A stretch of 64,000 nucleotides of DNA from Strongylocentrotus purpuratus (lineage: Eukaryota; Echinodermata; Echinoidea; Camarodonta; Strongylocentrotidae). The stretch lies in assembly GCF_000002235.5 (NCBI RefSeq), contig NW_022145547.1, forward strand, positions 1,484,001 through 1,548,000, written 5' to 3'. The position numbers and the translations under genes were made by a program. This document shows positions 1 to 22,379 of the stretch, piece by piece. Below the pieces are notes generated by a model. That model did no database searches, was not told where the DNA came from, and saw only the letters and a list, made by a program, of their open reading frames with translations. Position 1 is the stretch's first letter. Each line of letters begins with the position of its first letter.

Positions 1-625
1 CACAAGCTTTAAAACATGAATTATTTGTTTTATAAAACGGGTCTAACATACAAATATAAAGTTAAGATGTAAGCAACAAACCTGAAAAAAATGCCATGCT
101 TTGCCGTCATGGGGGGGTGCCATTTGCTTTGCATGACAAACAGCCAAACAGTGTGAGGCACGTCTCAGTGTGTGCATCAATGTCCTTGCTACTTGCAACT
201 ATGTGCATTTCATCGCGTCTTGATTTTGTACGCACCAGAGATATGCATACACGCACCTTACGCGTGCATTATCACTTCAGCCGTGGGTTATCACGTTTTC
301 ACGGGAGATTCTTTTGCATATTGTAGGCATGGTAGGAAAGAATGATGCATGACCATGTGGTGTCATTTAACAACGTAGATAACCTACACTCTAGACCCAT
401 TTTATGAGTCTAAATGTGACGTGCACTCTACAAGATTATAATAATATTATTACAGTCAAACCTGCTTTAGTGACCACCTGTCTACAAAGGCCACATTTGT
501 TGTTTCCCTTGGAAATGGTTTCTCATTGAATCATGTACTAAAGGAACCTGTCTACAAAGGCAACTTTTGTGTTTCCATTGGGCAGTCGCTATAGACAGGT
601 TTGACTGTATCTATAATCTACCTAC
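1..625. other. Left-edge non-coding stretch (intron of the unnamed minus-strand gene)
   Basis: Lies 3' of the last visible exon of the unnamed gene, whose donor at 625-624 shows that more exons lie to the left of the window. The only structure I see is the palindromic MITE at 453-607. A short open frame at 96-326 has no coding character. Confidence 0.5.
453..607. mobile_element. MITE with CAGTCAAACCTG terminal inverted repeats, copy 1
   Basis: Starts CAGTCAAACCTG and ends CAGGTTTGACTG, flanked by TA on both sides (451-452 and 608-609), as expected for a TA-target insertion. The inside repeats the ACCTGTCTACAAAGGC word twice. A second, shorter copy lies at 54756-54862. It is too short to encode a transposase. 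The TA flanks suggest Tc1/mariner-type mobilisation, which is inference. Confidence 0.75.
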
Positions 626-3600
626 CAGAGCACGAAGGGCAATGACCTCATGTCTTAACTTCATGATGCAAGCAACCTGACCTTGGTACGCGTCTCTGCT
701 CCTCTCTGTCCACTTCTGGAGCTCCATCTCGATCTCTTTCAGGTCCAGGCTCATGTCTGTCTCCTTCAAGATTGTTTGTCCTGATGAAGACAAAGTTTGT
801 TGAGATGAGGAAAATAACAACTGAACATTCAAATCGTTATGGTTACGTAAATGAGACGAGAAAATAAAATGTAGTGTAATTGCAACAATCCAAACTTTTT
901 TTTCAATATCGCTTGCATTTGTGCAAAAGTAAATGGAAATAGAAATTAAGACCAGGCTACTTTTTTTTTTATACAAATTCACAGGACTATTTAGGATGCG
1001 CAATTAAAAGAAAAATTAAAATACATTGAAACATTTTGCTTCATACTTCCAAAATTGATTGCACAGTTCTCATCCCTCAAACAGTTCATTAAATGGAGAT
1101 TTCATATGTATACGGTAGGCAAGTCACACCTTATTTGGGTGCACTTTGAGAACCTACTCCATTCTTTGTACAAGAGGGGGGGGGGGGGGGGGGAGGGGAG
1201 ACTAGGTGTCGTTGCACATCTTCCAATTTGTAATATTAGGAAGAGAGACCTGGGGTGTTTCACAAAGCCTTTTTTCAATGACAAATGACAAAAATCAGTG
1301 ACAAATCTGCTGATAACCAATCAGAAGCAAGGATTTCAGTAGCTTAGAACAAAAACTGTAATTTGTCACTGATGACAAGTTTTTTGAAACACCCCCCTAA
1401 AGGTTACAGTGATTAAGTTGCTGTCTCCCTCACAAGCTCAAATGATACTGAGTAATTAGTAATCAAGATGACAATGATAAGAGATGAATTTTAAATATGG
1501 AAGTATCTTGAACACAGCTATAAACAATCATCCTGAAGTAACCTACCAACGAATGGAGGTATGTAGCACATGAGTGTGCAGTTTGTCCAGTTATCAGCCA
1601 AGTCAGAGTATTTACTGTTGAGGACAATGTCATCGTTGAAGCCATGAAGAGCGAAGAAATCCACCGCAGAATGATCTGCATAAACCACCAAGGAATCGTA
1701 ATGTCCAACAATGCTCACATCTTTCATTTGCTGAAGGAACGGAATGGAAAAGAAACAAGACTCAAGTGGTATTATATGCTCTCCCTTAAATCAGTCAGAT
1801 CTCTAGCCCCCCCCCCCCCCCCCCCATATGATTTCCACAATGTTACTCCCAGTTGCCAACCCAAGCCCTTCAGGTACTTCAATTTATGACATCTCCTTGC
1901 TCTCGTACAATCAATCCATGCATCAATGGCCAAATCGTTCATGTCTATACTTTCCAACAAGAGTCAAACAGTGCTTTCCAATCACATTATTTAGATTTCA
2001 CCTTTCTGAATCATGTCAAGCACTTGTGAGTTGTTAAAAATTAACCTGATTTCTCAAATATATCTTATGAACACTTAAGAAACAAATCTTTTTGTATATT
2101 TAGCATGCAGCAATACTTTACAAGTACTGCCAAAAGTAATGTATACTGTTACTGTATATTGCCACCATCCCTTAAATTTACCACCATCACCTCCATCACC
2201 ACCACCATCATCACTACTACTACATTGTACTTGTTAATACAAGTGAATGTATGAATGATGGAGGAATCAAAGGAGCTTACCCTTAATAAATATCTTCCAA
2301 TGCCACACCTTCTGCATCTCTTTCTCACTCCCATCAAGTCTATCTGTACTATCTTCTCCCCAGGACGACTGTTGGGTAAAATTACAAAGTATCACAAGTG
2401 AAAAATGGTTATGTATGCTTGTGTTAAGAGCACAAAAAGTTAGTTTTGATTGTTGTTCAAATGCATTGTCCTTATTATATCTGTGCATTGTAATCTTTAT
2501 TATCGGTATTATAATCATGAAATTCATGTTCAATTAAATATCAATACAATGAGACGGAAGGTATCAATATCTTTAGACTTGGTGTGCAGGGTTATAAATA
2601 AAGCATGATTCACAAGATAACATTTCTTCAACTTCATTGTTGATGTAAGTTGGTGGTAGTATACAGTATGCACAATGGCACTCCTGTAAAGTTAACTCAT
2701 TTACTGATGATCCTGTAAGCATAACATCATAGCTGCAAACTGTGATTTTCCTGAGCTTATATTCCACAGATTTATTTTATACCATTTCTCTGGATGTGAG
2801 GCCATTCACTTCAACTGACTACTAAATTCTTTCATTCCCTGTAGGCTAAATACAGGAACCACCAAGTTCTTTTAAGAAATGGGTTGATAGAGATGGTCCA
2901 AAATCAACAGTCTGGCTCATTTCCAAGTTTTCAGGTAGACAACCACCACGATTAAAAATAAAGGATTTTTTGTGCACTTAAAAAAAATTAGATTACACAA
3001 TTAAGAGGAAAAACTCACATATGAGACTTTTCCCAAGTAGCACAAGCCACGATCCTTGACTCAATCCCGACCGTTGATTCTACTTCTTCCAGGGTTGGGT
3101 TTAAACTCAACTCCTCTCTTCTTTCCTTCCTCTGTTTCACCAATCTCAAGAATTCATTGATGCCTTTTGAAAAGTCCATTTCTTCCTCTTCATCTTCACT
3201 GTTGAGATAAATATAACAATTACAAATATGAAACTTCGCAATTCAATAGCAAAGAGGACTCTTCACCCACTTTGGGGGTATTACAAGACAGTATACTGGT
3301 AATACAAAATGTGAGAGCAAGCTGTAGCCCATCTTTACTACTCAGAATGAGTTATCACAGTAGTAAAGGAATTTAGTTTCACTGAATCTGAAGTACTGTA
3401 CATGAACTAAGTAAAACTCATGTTCGGAAAACTGGACTGGAGAGGGGATAGTTTACATACTTCAGACTACTGGTACATAAAACACAATTTTATTCAAATA
3501 AAATTATCTAGACAACTCAAATCATTCCAAAAAAAAAGGGGGGGGGGATCCATTGTAATGCATGTGTGACTGTGTGTAACAAAAATATAAAATCTTGGCA

Positions 3601-6600
3601 TCATTTCACGAAACTGTCATAGGTACAAGTTCTTCAATGTCCAATCGAAATGCGTGTGTTGTAATTACCACACGTTCCTACGGGATGTTGGTGAACTTAT
3701 ACTTCCTGAAACGCTGCCCTGATGAACAATCTAATGTAGATCAGCTCGCTGTTTCCTTTTGAGGAAACTCATCCCAATATAAAATGACTCTTTTTACAAA
3801 GTCAATATATTTCAGACATCATCATTACTTCAAAATAATTTATACTTGATAGGAATTTGCTTGTGATACATCTGAACTGCCTATACACACTGTTGTGAAA
3901 ATGACAATTTGAATTTACCTTTCTTCCTCTTCACTATCCGAATCACTGAAGACATCGGCAAACACTTTCCGCTGCTCTTCCTCCTCCAACACATCCTCTG
4001 CATCCTCCTTAGCAACTTCACCTGTATCATCCTTAGCAACTGTATCTTCATCATCACCCTTTCGCCTTCCATCCTCATCATCAACGTCTTTATCATTCCC
4101 TTTCACATCAGTTGCTTCTCCCCCACCATCGCCTCCAAGTAGTCTCAAAAGAGGACTTTCTTTGGATCCATCAACACTGTTTGGCACCTCTCCATCATCA
4201 GAGTCTATTTCCTTAGATTGAGTGCCAGGGCTGAGGGTAGAGTCCTTGTTGTTCGTGTTGGAATTATTGTTCTCTGGTACTGTTTCTTTGGCTGCGGTAG
4301 TGGTCTCTACTTCTCTTTCCCTTTGTAGAATCTTCTGCTGTAGTTCCTTAGCAACATCTAGTTGAAGGCAAAGGTATATCCAATGACATTACAGTACAAA
4401 TTTCTACTTTTAACATTGATTCTTGGTAGACTGTTTGGTACCTAGCCATTATTTTGAATGTCAAGTAAGGTGAAAATAACCTCATCATTTTTATTTTTTT
4501 TTTAAACAAAAAAAAGCCCACTCATGCGATATAAATGGACCAAATAACCCACTAAATTGTTTACATCATTTTACTGCAGGAGAAAAAAATGCAGTGTCAC
4601 ATCTAATCACATAAAAAATGGATTATTCTTGTGAAGCACTGTCTAGCTGACCAGGCTAACTGTTTAGTCTTCATCCAGATTTCTCTATTCTCATTCCTTA
4701 CTTGAAAAATAGTGTAGAATCCATGACCATATTAGATATAGATCAGGTAAAAGGAAAAACTCCACAAAGTGTAAGTATGACCTTAGAAATACTTCCTCCT
4801 CCAAGAATTTATCTTCCAGGTCAGTTTGCACAACTGTCATGCTTTTTGAAAAAGTAAATGAAACAATAACAAACAACAGGGCACGGATGAAAGGAGAGGA
4901 AAAGAAAGAAAGAAGAGGAAGTAGACAAGTAGATTCCCTCACCTTTGGTACTTCTGATAAGTATTAATGTTTTGGCCAATTTTCCAGTCACTGTTGCATA
5001 GAGGACCAGAGGTGTGATGTCTGGGAGACAGGTGTCGTAGAGACCTACTACTGTATGGAGAAGCTCAACATTGGAAACCTGCAAGAGACAGTAAAGAAGA
5101 ACAAAGTTTCACTGATAATTTCGATTTGGGTGCAGTCTAAATGATTATCATTGTTCTCTAGAAGGTCTAGACTATTTAATTTGATTGTGAGTTTCTTCTT
5201 CATTTGTTTAAAAAGGAGTTTAATAGGGAAGAGTGCCCAGTATTCGGTCACTTAAGGGAAAATCGCTAATATTTTGAATTCTTACCTCTTTTATTTGGCA
5301 ATCTACCCATCAAAAGAAAACAAAATTATTCCTCTAACAGGATTTTAAAGTCACTTAAAATATAGAATGATGATAAGCAAAATACTTCCGAAAGAAGACG
5401 GAGCATTTTTCTGCCCAGAATTCGGTCGCGCGATTTGTGCGTGGTATCTCCGTTACCAAGGAGTGAAGCGTATTTGCGCACTATTGACCGAATACTGGAC
5501 GAGCGATACCGCATGACAAGGGTATCGTACTATAAATACCTCTTGCACATCGGCAAGTGCGTCATTTGCAAATTCGCTGCGATGGAGTGAACACGGAAGT
5601 GATTCTCTTCACACACATACTAAATTCATTGTGACAGCACACGTAGTTGTTTCGCAATAGACTTCTACATATGGCTATGCATGTTAGCGCATGTGCTAAC
5701 AGAACGCGGAAGTGCAGAAAGTTGTGCGACACTGACCAATTTCAAGCTAAGTTGGAGATCTTTCCGGGGCCCTAAATCTGATGTAATTTTGAGAGTTAAG
5801 AAAAGTTGTTCAGCTGCCTGATTTGTGCAAGTTTCGTGGCTCATAAATCATTTTTTTAATTGTTACAGCTGTTGAAACGGCCGTCTGACCGAGTACTGGG
5901 AATGGACCGAATACTGGGCGTGCTACCCCAGGCTATAGCACTTTGAAGTGTAGACTATATGGAGGTACTGTTACTTAGAACATCATGGTCATGCCATGGC
6001 ATAGAATCTTAGACATATTTCTGTATATCCAGACTCCAGACATCTAGACCTAGATCTATTCTAGAGTCTAGACGTATGTTTAATTTTAATCCTTCAAAAA
6101 TCTGAGAATTAAAAAAAATATTCATTAGATCTATCAATAATCAATCATAATAAAAAGAGGCTTTCAGAGCTATAAATTGAGATAGGCATAGCCATAGGCC
6201 TCTAGATCTAGTCTATCTCATACTTAAGAGATAGACAGTGAATGATGTCAATATTTACATCGACCCACTTCATGTTATTAGTTAGAAATAGTCGAGCTGC
6301 GGGGGCCGGTCAGGCAGGGTCAATCTTTACTTTCATGGTACCCCGACGTTCAGGCGGCAAGTACTCTGGGTTACCGGTGGCTCCCGCTAAATACTTACAC
6401 CGGGCACAACATCAATGCCGTTGCTCTTGACGCTCTCAAGGAGACGGCGGAATTCAACAATAACAGGCAAACACGCTATTTCTTGACTTGGTTTGCTATG
6501 TGCGGTAACTTTTTCCGTTGAATATGTATCGCTTGCTGCATCTTTAGCTAATTTTAATAACCCTGATCCTTTTAGACGACGTTTACGGGTGAAATTTGCA

Positions 6601-6641
6601 GCGCTCAGCCGCACAGAAATTAATCCCAAGGGCGCGGCCAT
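626..6641 (-). CDS. Unnamed multi-exon gene: acidic-linker protein with possible TFIIS-N-like segment, 3' end outside window
   Basis: I do not recognise this gene. Seven coding exons on the minus strand keep one frame through GT/AG sites: 6641-6399, 5078-4943, 4357-3919, 3198-3019, 2368-2281, 1730-1547 and 780-626 (475 codons, then a donor with phase 0). Exon 1 opens with MAAPLGLISVRL and a basic patch. Exons 1-3 hold a helical segment (about residues 60-145) with TGKLAKTL followed by VAKELQQKI, reminiscent of the TFIIS N-terminal (LW) fold; this is inference. Residues about 160-285 are low-complexity and strongly acidic (runs of Asp/Glu, SDSDSEEEE). Exon 5 carries a basic CRRC motif. Exon 6 is hydrophobic and aromatic (HYDSLVVYAD). 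Exon 7 looks like an amphipathic coiled coil. Acidic linkers plus a TFIIS-N-like helix bundle would suit a nuclear transcription or chromatin protein, but that is a guess. It is divergent from HDAC3. Confidence 0.72.
1251..1398. mobile_element. MITE with GTTTCACAAA termini, copy 1
   Basis: About 148 bp, from GGGGTGTTTCACAAAG to TTTTTTGAAACACCCCCC, an imperfect inverted repeat. Shares long stretches (for example TGACAAATCTGCTGATAACC and AGCAAGGATTTCAGTAGC) with 18907-19058, so it is a dispersed family. It sits in an intron of the unnamed gene. Confidence 0.75.
5226..5929. mobile_element. Non-autonomous DNA transposon, about 700 bp, GCCCAGTATTCGGTC inverted termini
   Basis: The left end (from 5226) reads GTGCCCAGTATTCGGTC. 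The right end (to 5929) reads GACCGAATACTGGGCGTGC, an inverted repeat of at least 15 bp that extends imperfectly outward. Extra copies of the same word lie inside: GCCCAGAATTCGGTC near 5411, GACCGAATACTGG near 5486 and GACCGAGTACTGGG near 5887. No transposase frame is present. It fills part of intron 1 of the unnamed minus-strand gene, about 470 bp beyond its exon 1. Superfamily not determined. Confidence 0.7.
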
Positions 6642-6891
6642 CTTTATTTTTTTACCAGGCTCTATACAATCGTTTCTTGTTAAAGATTATAATTTTTGTA
6701 AGTCGAACTTCAATTTTATCAGAAAAATCATTATATAATTATAAAATTTGATAAATATATATGATTTGAATAATGAATCTTTGAAAATTATTCAAAACCG
6801 TTATCTACATTTTGATTGATTCCTTATTCATCACTCAATTTAGTTGGAATGATTGAATTTCATTGAGTCTCCAATCTCACCTCACTTCACG
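6642..6891. promoter_or_regulatory. Probable bidirectional promoter between the unnamed gene and HDAC3
   Basis: Only 250 bp separate the two divergent start codons (minus-strand ATG at 6641, plus-strand ATG at 6892). Both 5' UTRs and both core promoters must lie here or just inside. The stretch is AT-rich, with repeated TATAT/ATAAT words near 6733-6765, and I see no clear TATA box at a standard distance. Sharing is inferred from geometry alone. Confidence 0.55.
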
Positions 6892-17324
<10,433 letters not shown>

Positions 17325-18906
17325 CAAACGTTGCATTCACTAATGTTTAATGTGAATGCAGTCCTATTCAATCAATGAGGAGGGGAGTTCACATTTGTAT
17401 TCAAATGTCATACGCATATTTCTTGGTCATGTGTTTATTCTTTGTTACCCTGTGGTGCTTGTCAGAGGTCTTGCCTGACATAGCTGAAACATATGTTGCC
17501 CATGATTGCCTACAAGAAGGAGCTTTCTTGTTTCAGTCAAAGTGAAATGCTAAATGTGTTTAATGCAATTTTGTCTGCAGTGAAATTAACCTCAAAACAG
17601 TAAAACATCAGAAATTTGGATGTATGGAGATATATTTTGATTATATCATTTTTTCTTGGTCACATAAAATATCTATATTGGAATGTAGACTACTACTCTC
17701 ACTTTCCGAATGTAATGTGCATCTCTCATATTGGTAGTTTACCATTTACTTCCACATTGATCACATCCTTTTTGAGAGAACGTAGATTAATTTAGTATCG
17801 TACGATTCCACTGAGCTTATTGTCACAATGTTGACCAAGAAGTATGCATGTTTTGATTGTTCATGTCAACTCCCCTTTCTATCTGTACAGTATGTATAAA
17901 TATTCAGTCACAGTCAATGCATCGTTTCCATTCAGAAGATATTTGTTTTGCCTAAATATGCCATGAAAGCGGAAGCATTATTCAGAAAGCACTATATGAT
18001 GTATAAATGCACTTGTAATGCTGCAGCAGCCCCCCCCCCCCCTCCAAAGTCATATGTTCCTTTGTTTTACCCCCCCCCCCCCTATTTTCCTCTCATTTAC
18101 CCCCTTATTTACCTCTTTTGCCTGATTTCAGTTTGTGTAGTTAGCTAAATCATTATAAAATTCCCATCAATACTTTCAAAATTCACACTCCTGACTAAGG
18201 GTTATTGTAAGTGTCATACATACAATTATTCATGGACCATATATATGAACCTTCTGACATAGCATACCAAATATATCATCAGACGATAGGGTGCTCTTAT
18301 GTAACCATACCAGTTTGACACCCTTATTTGTACTGTATAAGCCAATCTTTTTATGTACAAATATTTTGTGTATGACAAAGACACAGACATTTATGCGAGT
18401 TGTTTCTGTTATAATTAACACTGGCAACTTATAATACATGCTCACACATGCTTTTGCAGCTTATTTGTGTGTGTGTTGTTAAATTCTTGATCGTTCATCG
18501 ATTCAGGAAGTTAATGAAAAGGTAATTTAAACCATTACAATATTTTTGGCTGATACAATATATAGTATATGGTATAGTATACCTGATCCTACATCAATTC
18601 AGGAAATTAGTGTAAGTGTAATAAAACCCCACAAAAACATTGGCTGATACAATGTATCAGGATATTGGTATAACATATTGATGGACCTTACCGTTTACCA
18701 TAGTGAGAAAGGGGGATTCTTGTGATGCATTTTTCCCAATAATATATCCTATTAGTTAGATGAACCTTATGCCATTAACTGTTGTATGCTACACAGATAA
18801 ACAGTACTATTAAGCATGAGCAGATAATCTACAGAACTGTGTTCTGCAAATACTTACATGCCACAGCTTTTCTGATCATGGGCAGTATTAAGTATGATGC
18901 ACAGAC

Positions 18907-19058
18907 CAGGGACCATTTCACAAATCCCTTTTTCAATGACAAATGACAAAAAATTAGTGACAAATCTGCTGATAACCAATCGAAAGCAAGGATTTCAGTA
19001 GCTTATAACAAAGCCTATCATTTGTCACTGATGACAAGTTTTGTGAAACTGGCCCCTG
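18907..19058. mobile_element. MITE with GTTTCACAAA termini, copy 2
   Basis: From CAGGGACCATTTCACAAA to TTTGTGAAACTGGCCCCTG, about 152 bp with terminal inverted repeats. It is clearly the same family as 1251-1398. It would lie in the HDAC3 3' UTR if transcription reaches the distal poly(A) signal. Confidence 0.75.
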
Positions 19059-19480
19059 GGCGTCATTTGACCAGAATACATTTTCTGCATTCTTAAACCA
19101 TTATAACAGAATATAAATATTCCTGTAAAGTGAATCACATGCCAGCAAGCAAGGCGATTGCGTCTACTTTTGATGAGCAGCTGTATAGTTTCCTTAAGTC
19201 TAGTAAGCTTTGTATTTGAGTAAGACAGTAAGACACCAAATAGTATTGTTTTTTACTTGCAATTTTGATGTACATGTAGAACATGTGATAGTTAGAGACA
19301 ACACCTCTGTAATATTTGTGGAGTATTTTTTTTGGAATAAACTGTGAAACGATTCATTACTAGTAAGTAGGAAATTCATGCTTCTAGGCTATTTTTGTAT
19401 TTATAAACTCATTTCAAGGCTGTACATTTTATGCATATGAAAGTAGAGTCATAGAGATTATGTCCAGTTTTTCTTGATAG

Positions 19481-19744
19481 CTTTGTCCTACCATTCAATA
19501 CACTGCCAATATTAATAGAGAACTAGGCTTTCTTAGGAGTATTGATATTTGGAGCCGTTATGCTGCTTTTGAATCTAAAAATAGGCTGGCAAGTCTTTGG
19601 CAAATTACTGAATTTAAGTACAATTACAGAGCAGCTCTCTCAGATAACGCCTACCGGTATACTGCCCGAGTGCTATCAATTAACCAGGACCTGTACATAG
19701 AGGCGAGGCATCTTAAGCTGCTTCCAGAAGTCAACCTTAAGTAA
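19481..19744 (+). pseudogene. Open coding-like remnant, about 87 codons, unidentified
   Basis: An in-frame stretch between a TAG at 19478 and a TAA at 19742 has good amino-acid composition (for example RSIDIWSRYAAFESK, then LASLWQITEFKYNYRAALSD) and no start codon. The codon use looks more protein-like than its surroundings. It could be a decayed mobile-element or host-gene fragment. I cannot place the family. Confidence 0.25.
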
Positions 19745-20576
19745 CCTTAAGTATGTCTGGAGCCATCTTAAGGTTGAAAGCAAGTGATTTAGGCGTGAGT
19801 TAAGTTGCCCTACTTTTCAAAAGTGTGGTAGACCTTTCTTGAACGTTGAACATGTACAAATAGCTTGCCAGACCAGTATGTTATGATATTGATGCAAATA
19901 ATATAAGCTTGTGTAATATTCAGGTAGCCATATGACAAGCACACATGTACTGATTGTAGACTGTATAGTCACTGTTAATGTCTTACATTTATGGTTTGTG
20001 ACATGTTTATCCTGCATCAACACAATAATTTCAATTTTATTTGTATGAAGGGTTTTGCACCAAACAGAAAAATCAGTATATCTTACGCTTTAAGCAAAAA
20101 TCCACATTTCATGCTTGCTATGCCTACAATTTACAAGAAATGGAATGGAATGGAATGTTCTTATAACTGTAGCAATTTTTTTTAACAACAGCAAGAACTT
20201 ATGACAGCTATATGTATTTTTATAGCTTTTGCACTATTACTACTGTTGAAGTGGATGATGCAGTTTGATATTCAGAGAAAACATCAAGATTCTTGTTGAA
20301 GGAATCAGGGATTTATAGAAGAAAAAAAACACATGAGTGGTTGTGAATTGTGAAGATATTATTAAACAATGTGGGGTGATTACGAAAGTGGTTAGACTAA
20401 ACCAATAAGTTTGAGTAAAAAAGACTGCCGTTTGGTGTATTCTATATAAATATACCATTTACTTTTGGGTTTGTTTTCTACATCTCCTGGCAAGTATACA
20501 AAGCAGTCAAAGTGGCCATGATTATCTATTCACTGTATTTTGTTCCTCTCTCTTTTTTTGTATTGCTTGTATTGCT

Positions 20577-20633
20577 AATATTGATGGCAAAGATACCATC
20601 AGTGGTAAGTTTTATGCAACGGGACTCTGGTTA
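20577..20633. repeat. Short palindromic dispersed repeat (ATTGATGG family), copy 2
   Basis: ATTGATGGCAAAGATACCAT then CAGTGGTAAGTTTTATGCAA, matching 13634-13690 with a few changes. Confidence 0.4.
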
Positions 20634-21043
20634 TTGGTATTCAGAATTATTTTTTTTTACAAACAATTCACATTGACAAATAAATAATATTAACCATCTC
20701 ATAGAGGATCCAATATATATTGTTTTAATGAGATTCATTTCTTCTCCAAAATAAAATTAATAGGGGAATTTAATATTATTGTAATTTATTTACTTTTCAT
20801 GTAAATTTCTGAAAATGCAAATAGAGTTGTAGGATTGTGGCTTTTTTGTATGAAAAGTGTACATAGTGGTGGAACCTGAACTTGTATATTGTAATTTTTT
20901 CAAACCTTCCATGTAAATATGAATAGTATAGAATTTCTGAATATTTTTGTGTGCTGTACATGTTTTGTTACTAATGTGTACATTGTTTATTGAAATAAGT
21001 CGAAGTGTAATGTTGTTGGAAAGGCAATACGAATGTTGATGTA

Positions 21044-21049
21044 AATAAA
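21044..21049 (+). terminator. Candidate distal poly(A) signal for HDAC3
   Basis: Canonical AATAAA followed within 30 bp by a T-rich region. It is the last such signal on the plus strand before the repeat block that starts near 21.2 kb. An alternative is AATAAA at 19336. Confidence 0.35.
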
Positions 21050-21329
21050 ACATAAAGCACACGGAAAAGCATTTGATGTTTTAATGATACTTTTATTCTA
21101 GTATTGTGCAATTTTTAACAATACATTAGATAATGAAAAAAAAAAATTGGTTTTACAGTTGTGGTGAATTACATTGGGCCTTGACAGCAGCACTCCATTC
21201 AGGGCTTGTGCTACGGCGGGGCTCAGGGGCCTCAAGCTTAATTCAGCAAAAAAGCGTCAAAAAGCTTTGGCAGTTTGTGGATTCATAAAATCAGTTCCGT
21301 AAAAGCCTTATTTTTTCCCGTGGTGGATT

Positions 21330-22190
21330 CAGGGGGCAAAAAGGGAGAAAAGGAGACTAAGGAGGGGGAAAAGAAAGAAAAGGGAAGAGAAAAAGAAGAA
21401 GAAAAGAGGGAAGAAAAAAAAGGGGAGAGGAGAAAAAGGAGGAGGAAAAGAAAGGGAGGGAAGAGGAGGGAAAGGGAGAAAGACGGAGGAGAGAAAAGGG
21501 GGAAAATGAGAATAATGAGAAGGGAAAAGAAAGAAAGGGGGGTGATATTATAAAAAGGTGTTTTTTACCGGGAAAGGGGCGGGGGTGTGCAATTTTGCAG
21601 TGTGCATAATATGGGGAGCCTCTTGCCAGGCGTGTAGCTCCCCCCCCCCCCACCCCCCCCCCAAAAAAAAGGACAAGAAGAACAAAAAAAAAGAGATGGA
21701 AAAAGGGGGGAAAGAGAGAATTTAAGAGAGTTAAAGGAGAAAGGAAGAAGAAAAAAAAGGAAAAAGAGAATTATAAACAACGATAGCAGAAGGGTGCGAG
21801 AGCATGAGGAGTTGCATTTCCTTATACAGAATATTGGGATAACTTACCAGGGGCGTCGCTAGAGGTGGGGTGTGAAGGGTGCGACACCCTCACGCCCACC
21901 CCACCTGTCAGGATATTGTCAGTGAAATTGCGTCGGGAAAATGAGAAAAGGTGGAGGGGAAAATGAAAGGGAAAGGGAAAGAAAAGGAAAAGAAAGGAAA
22001 GAAAGGTAAGAGAAAAGAAGAAAGAAAGAAAAAAGAGAAAGAGAAATGAGAGGAAAGAAATGAAAAGAAAGAAAAAGAAAAAAAGACGAGAAAAGGGAAA
22101 CAAAAGAAAAGGGGATGGAATAGAGGAGAGGAGAGAGAGGGGGTAAGAGCCTGAGAGAAGAGGGGTGAGAGTAAGAGAGAGAGGGGATGT
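21330..22190. repeat. Purine-rich (GA/GGA) low-complexity block with poly-C interruption
   Basis: Three strongly purine-rich segments on the plus strand (about 21333-21545, 21660-21775 and 21940-22185). They are separated by a C-rich run at 21639-21662 and a stretch containing CAGGGGCGTCGCTAGAGG at about 21850. The long open frames here, on both strands, are composition artefacts (Lys/Glu/Arg-rich or Ser/Phe/Pro-rich). Probably mobile-element-derived. Confidence 0.6.
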
Positions 22191-22379
22191 TGGGTGGAGT
22201 CACCACGCCGAGGAGGCAAGAAAGATACGTATAGATAATTATGTTGCTGTGTCGGTATTCTTGCTCGGTCCTCTATATCAATGCAGAAGTTTGAAGTCGG
22301 TGAGATGTATTATTACGGTCGGCCAGCAAATTTTGTTTTCCCCTACGAACTGTGACTTTTTATCGGACAAAGAAACATA

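Larger units (their letters stand above)
17325..21062 (+). other. Probable long HDAC3 3' UTR and downstream flank
   Basis: No convincing host coding region follows the HDAC3 stop on either strand for over 3.5 kb. The sequence is AT-rich, with AATAAA at 19336-19341 and again at 21044-21049, the latter followed by a T/GT-rich stretch suitable for cleavage. The real 3' end could be either one. It contains a MITE (18907-19058), a short open-frame remnant (19481-19744) and poly-C tracts near 18030 and 18071. Confidence 0.4.

Noticed and set aside
6242-6738. Plus-strand frames at 6242-6430 and 6493-6738
   Set aside because: They lie opposite exon 1 of the unnamed minus-strand gene, whose frame is supported by a start, a donor and phase continuity.
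21357-22219. Several overlapping 70-100-residue frames
   Set aside because: Caused by purine/pyrimidine skew; Ser/Phe/Leu-rich on one strand and Lys/Glu/Arg-rich on the other.
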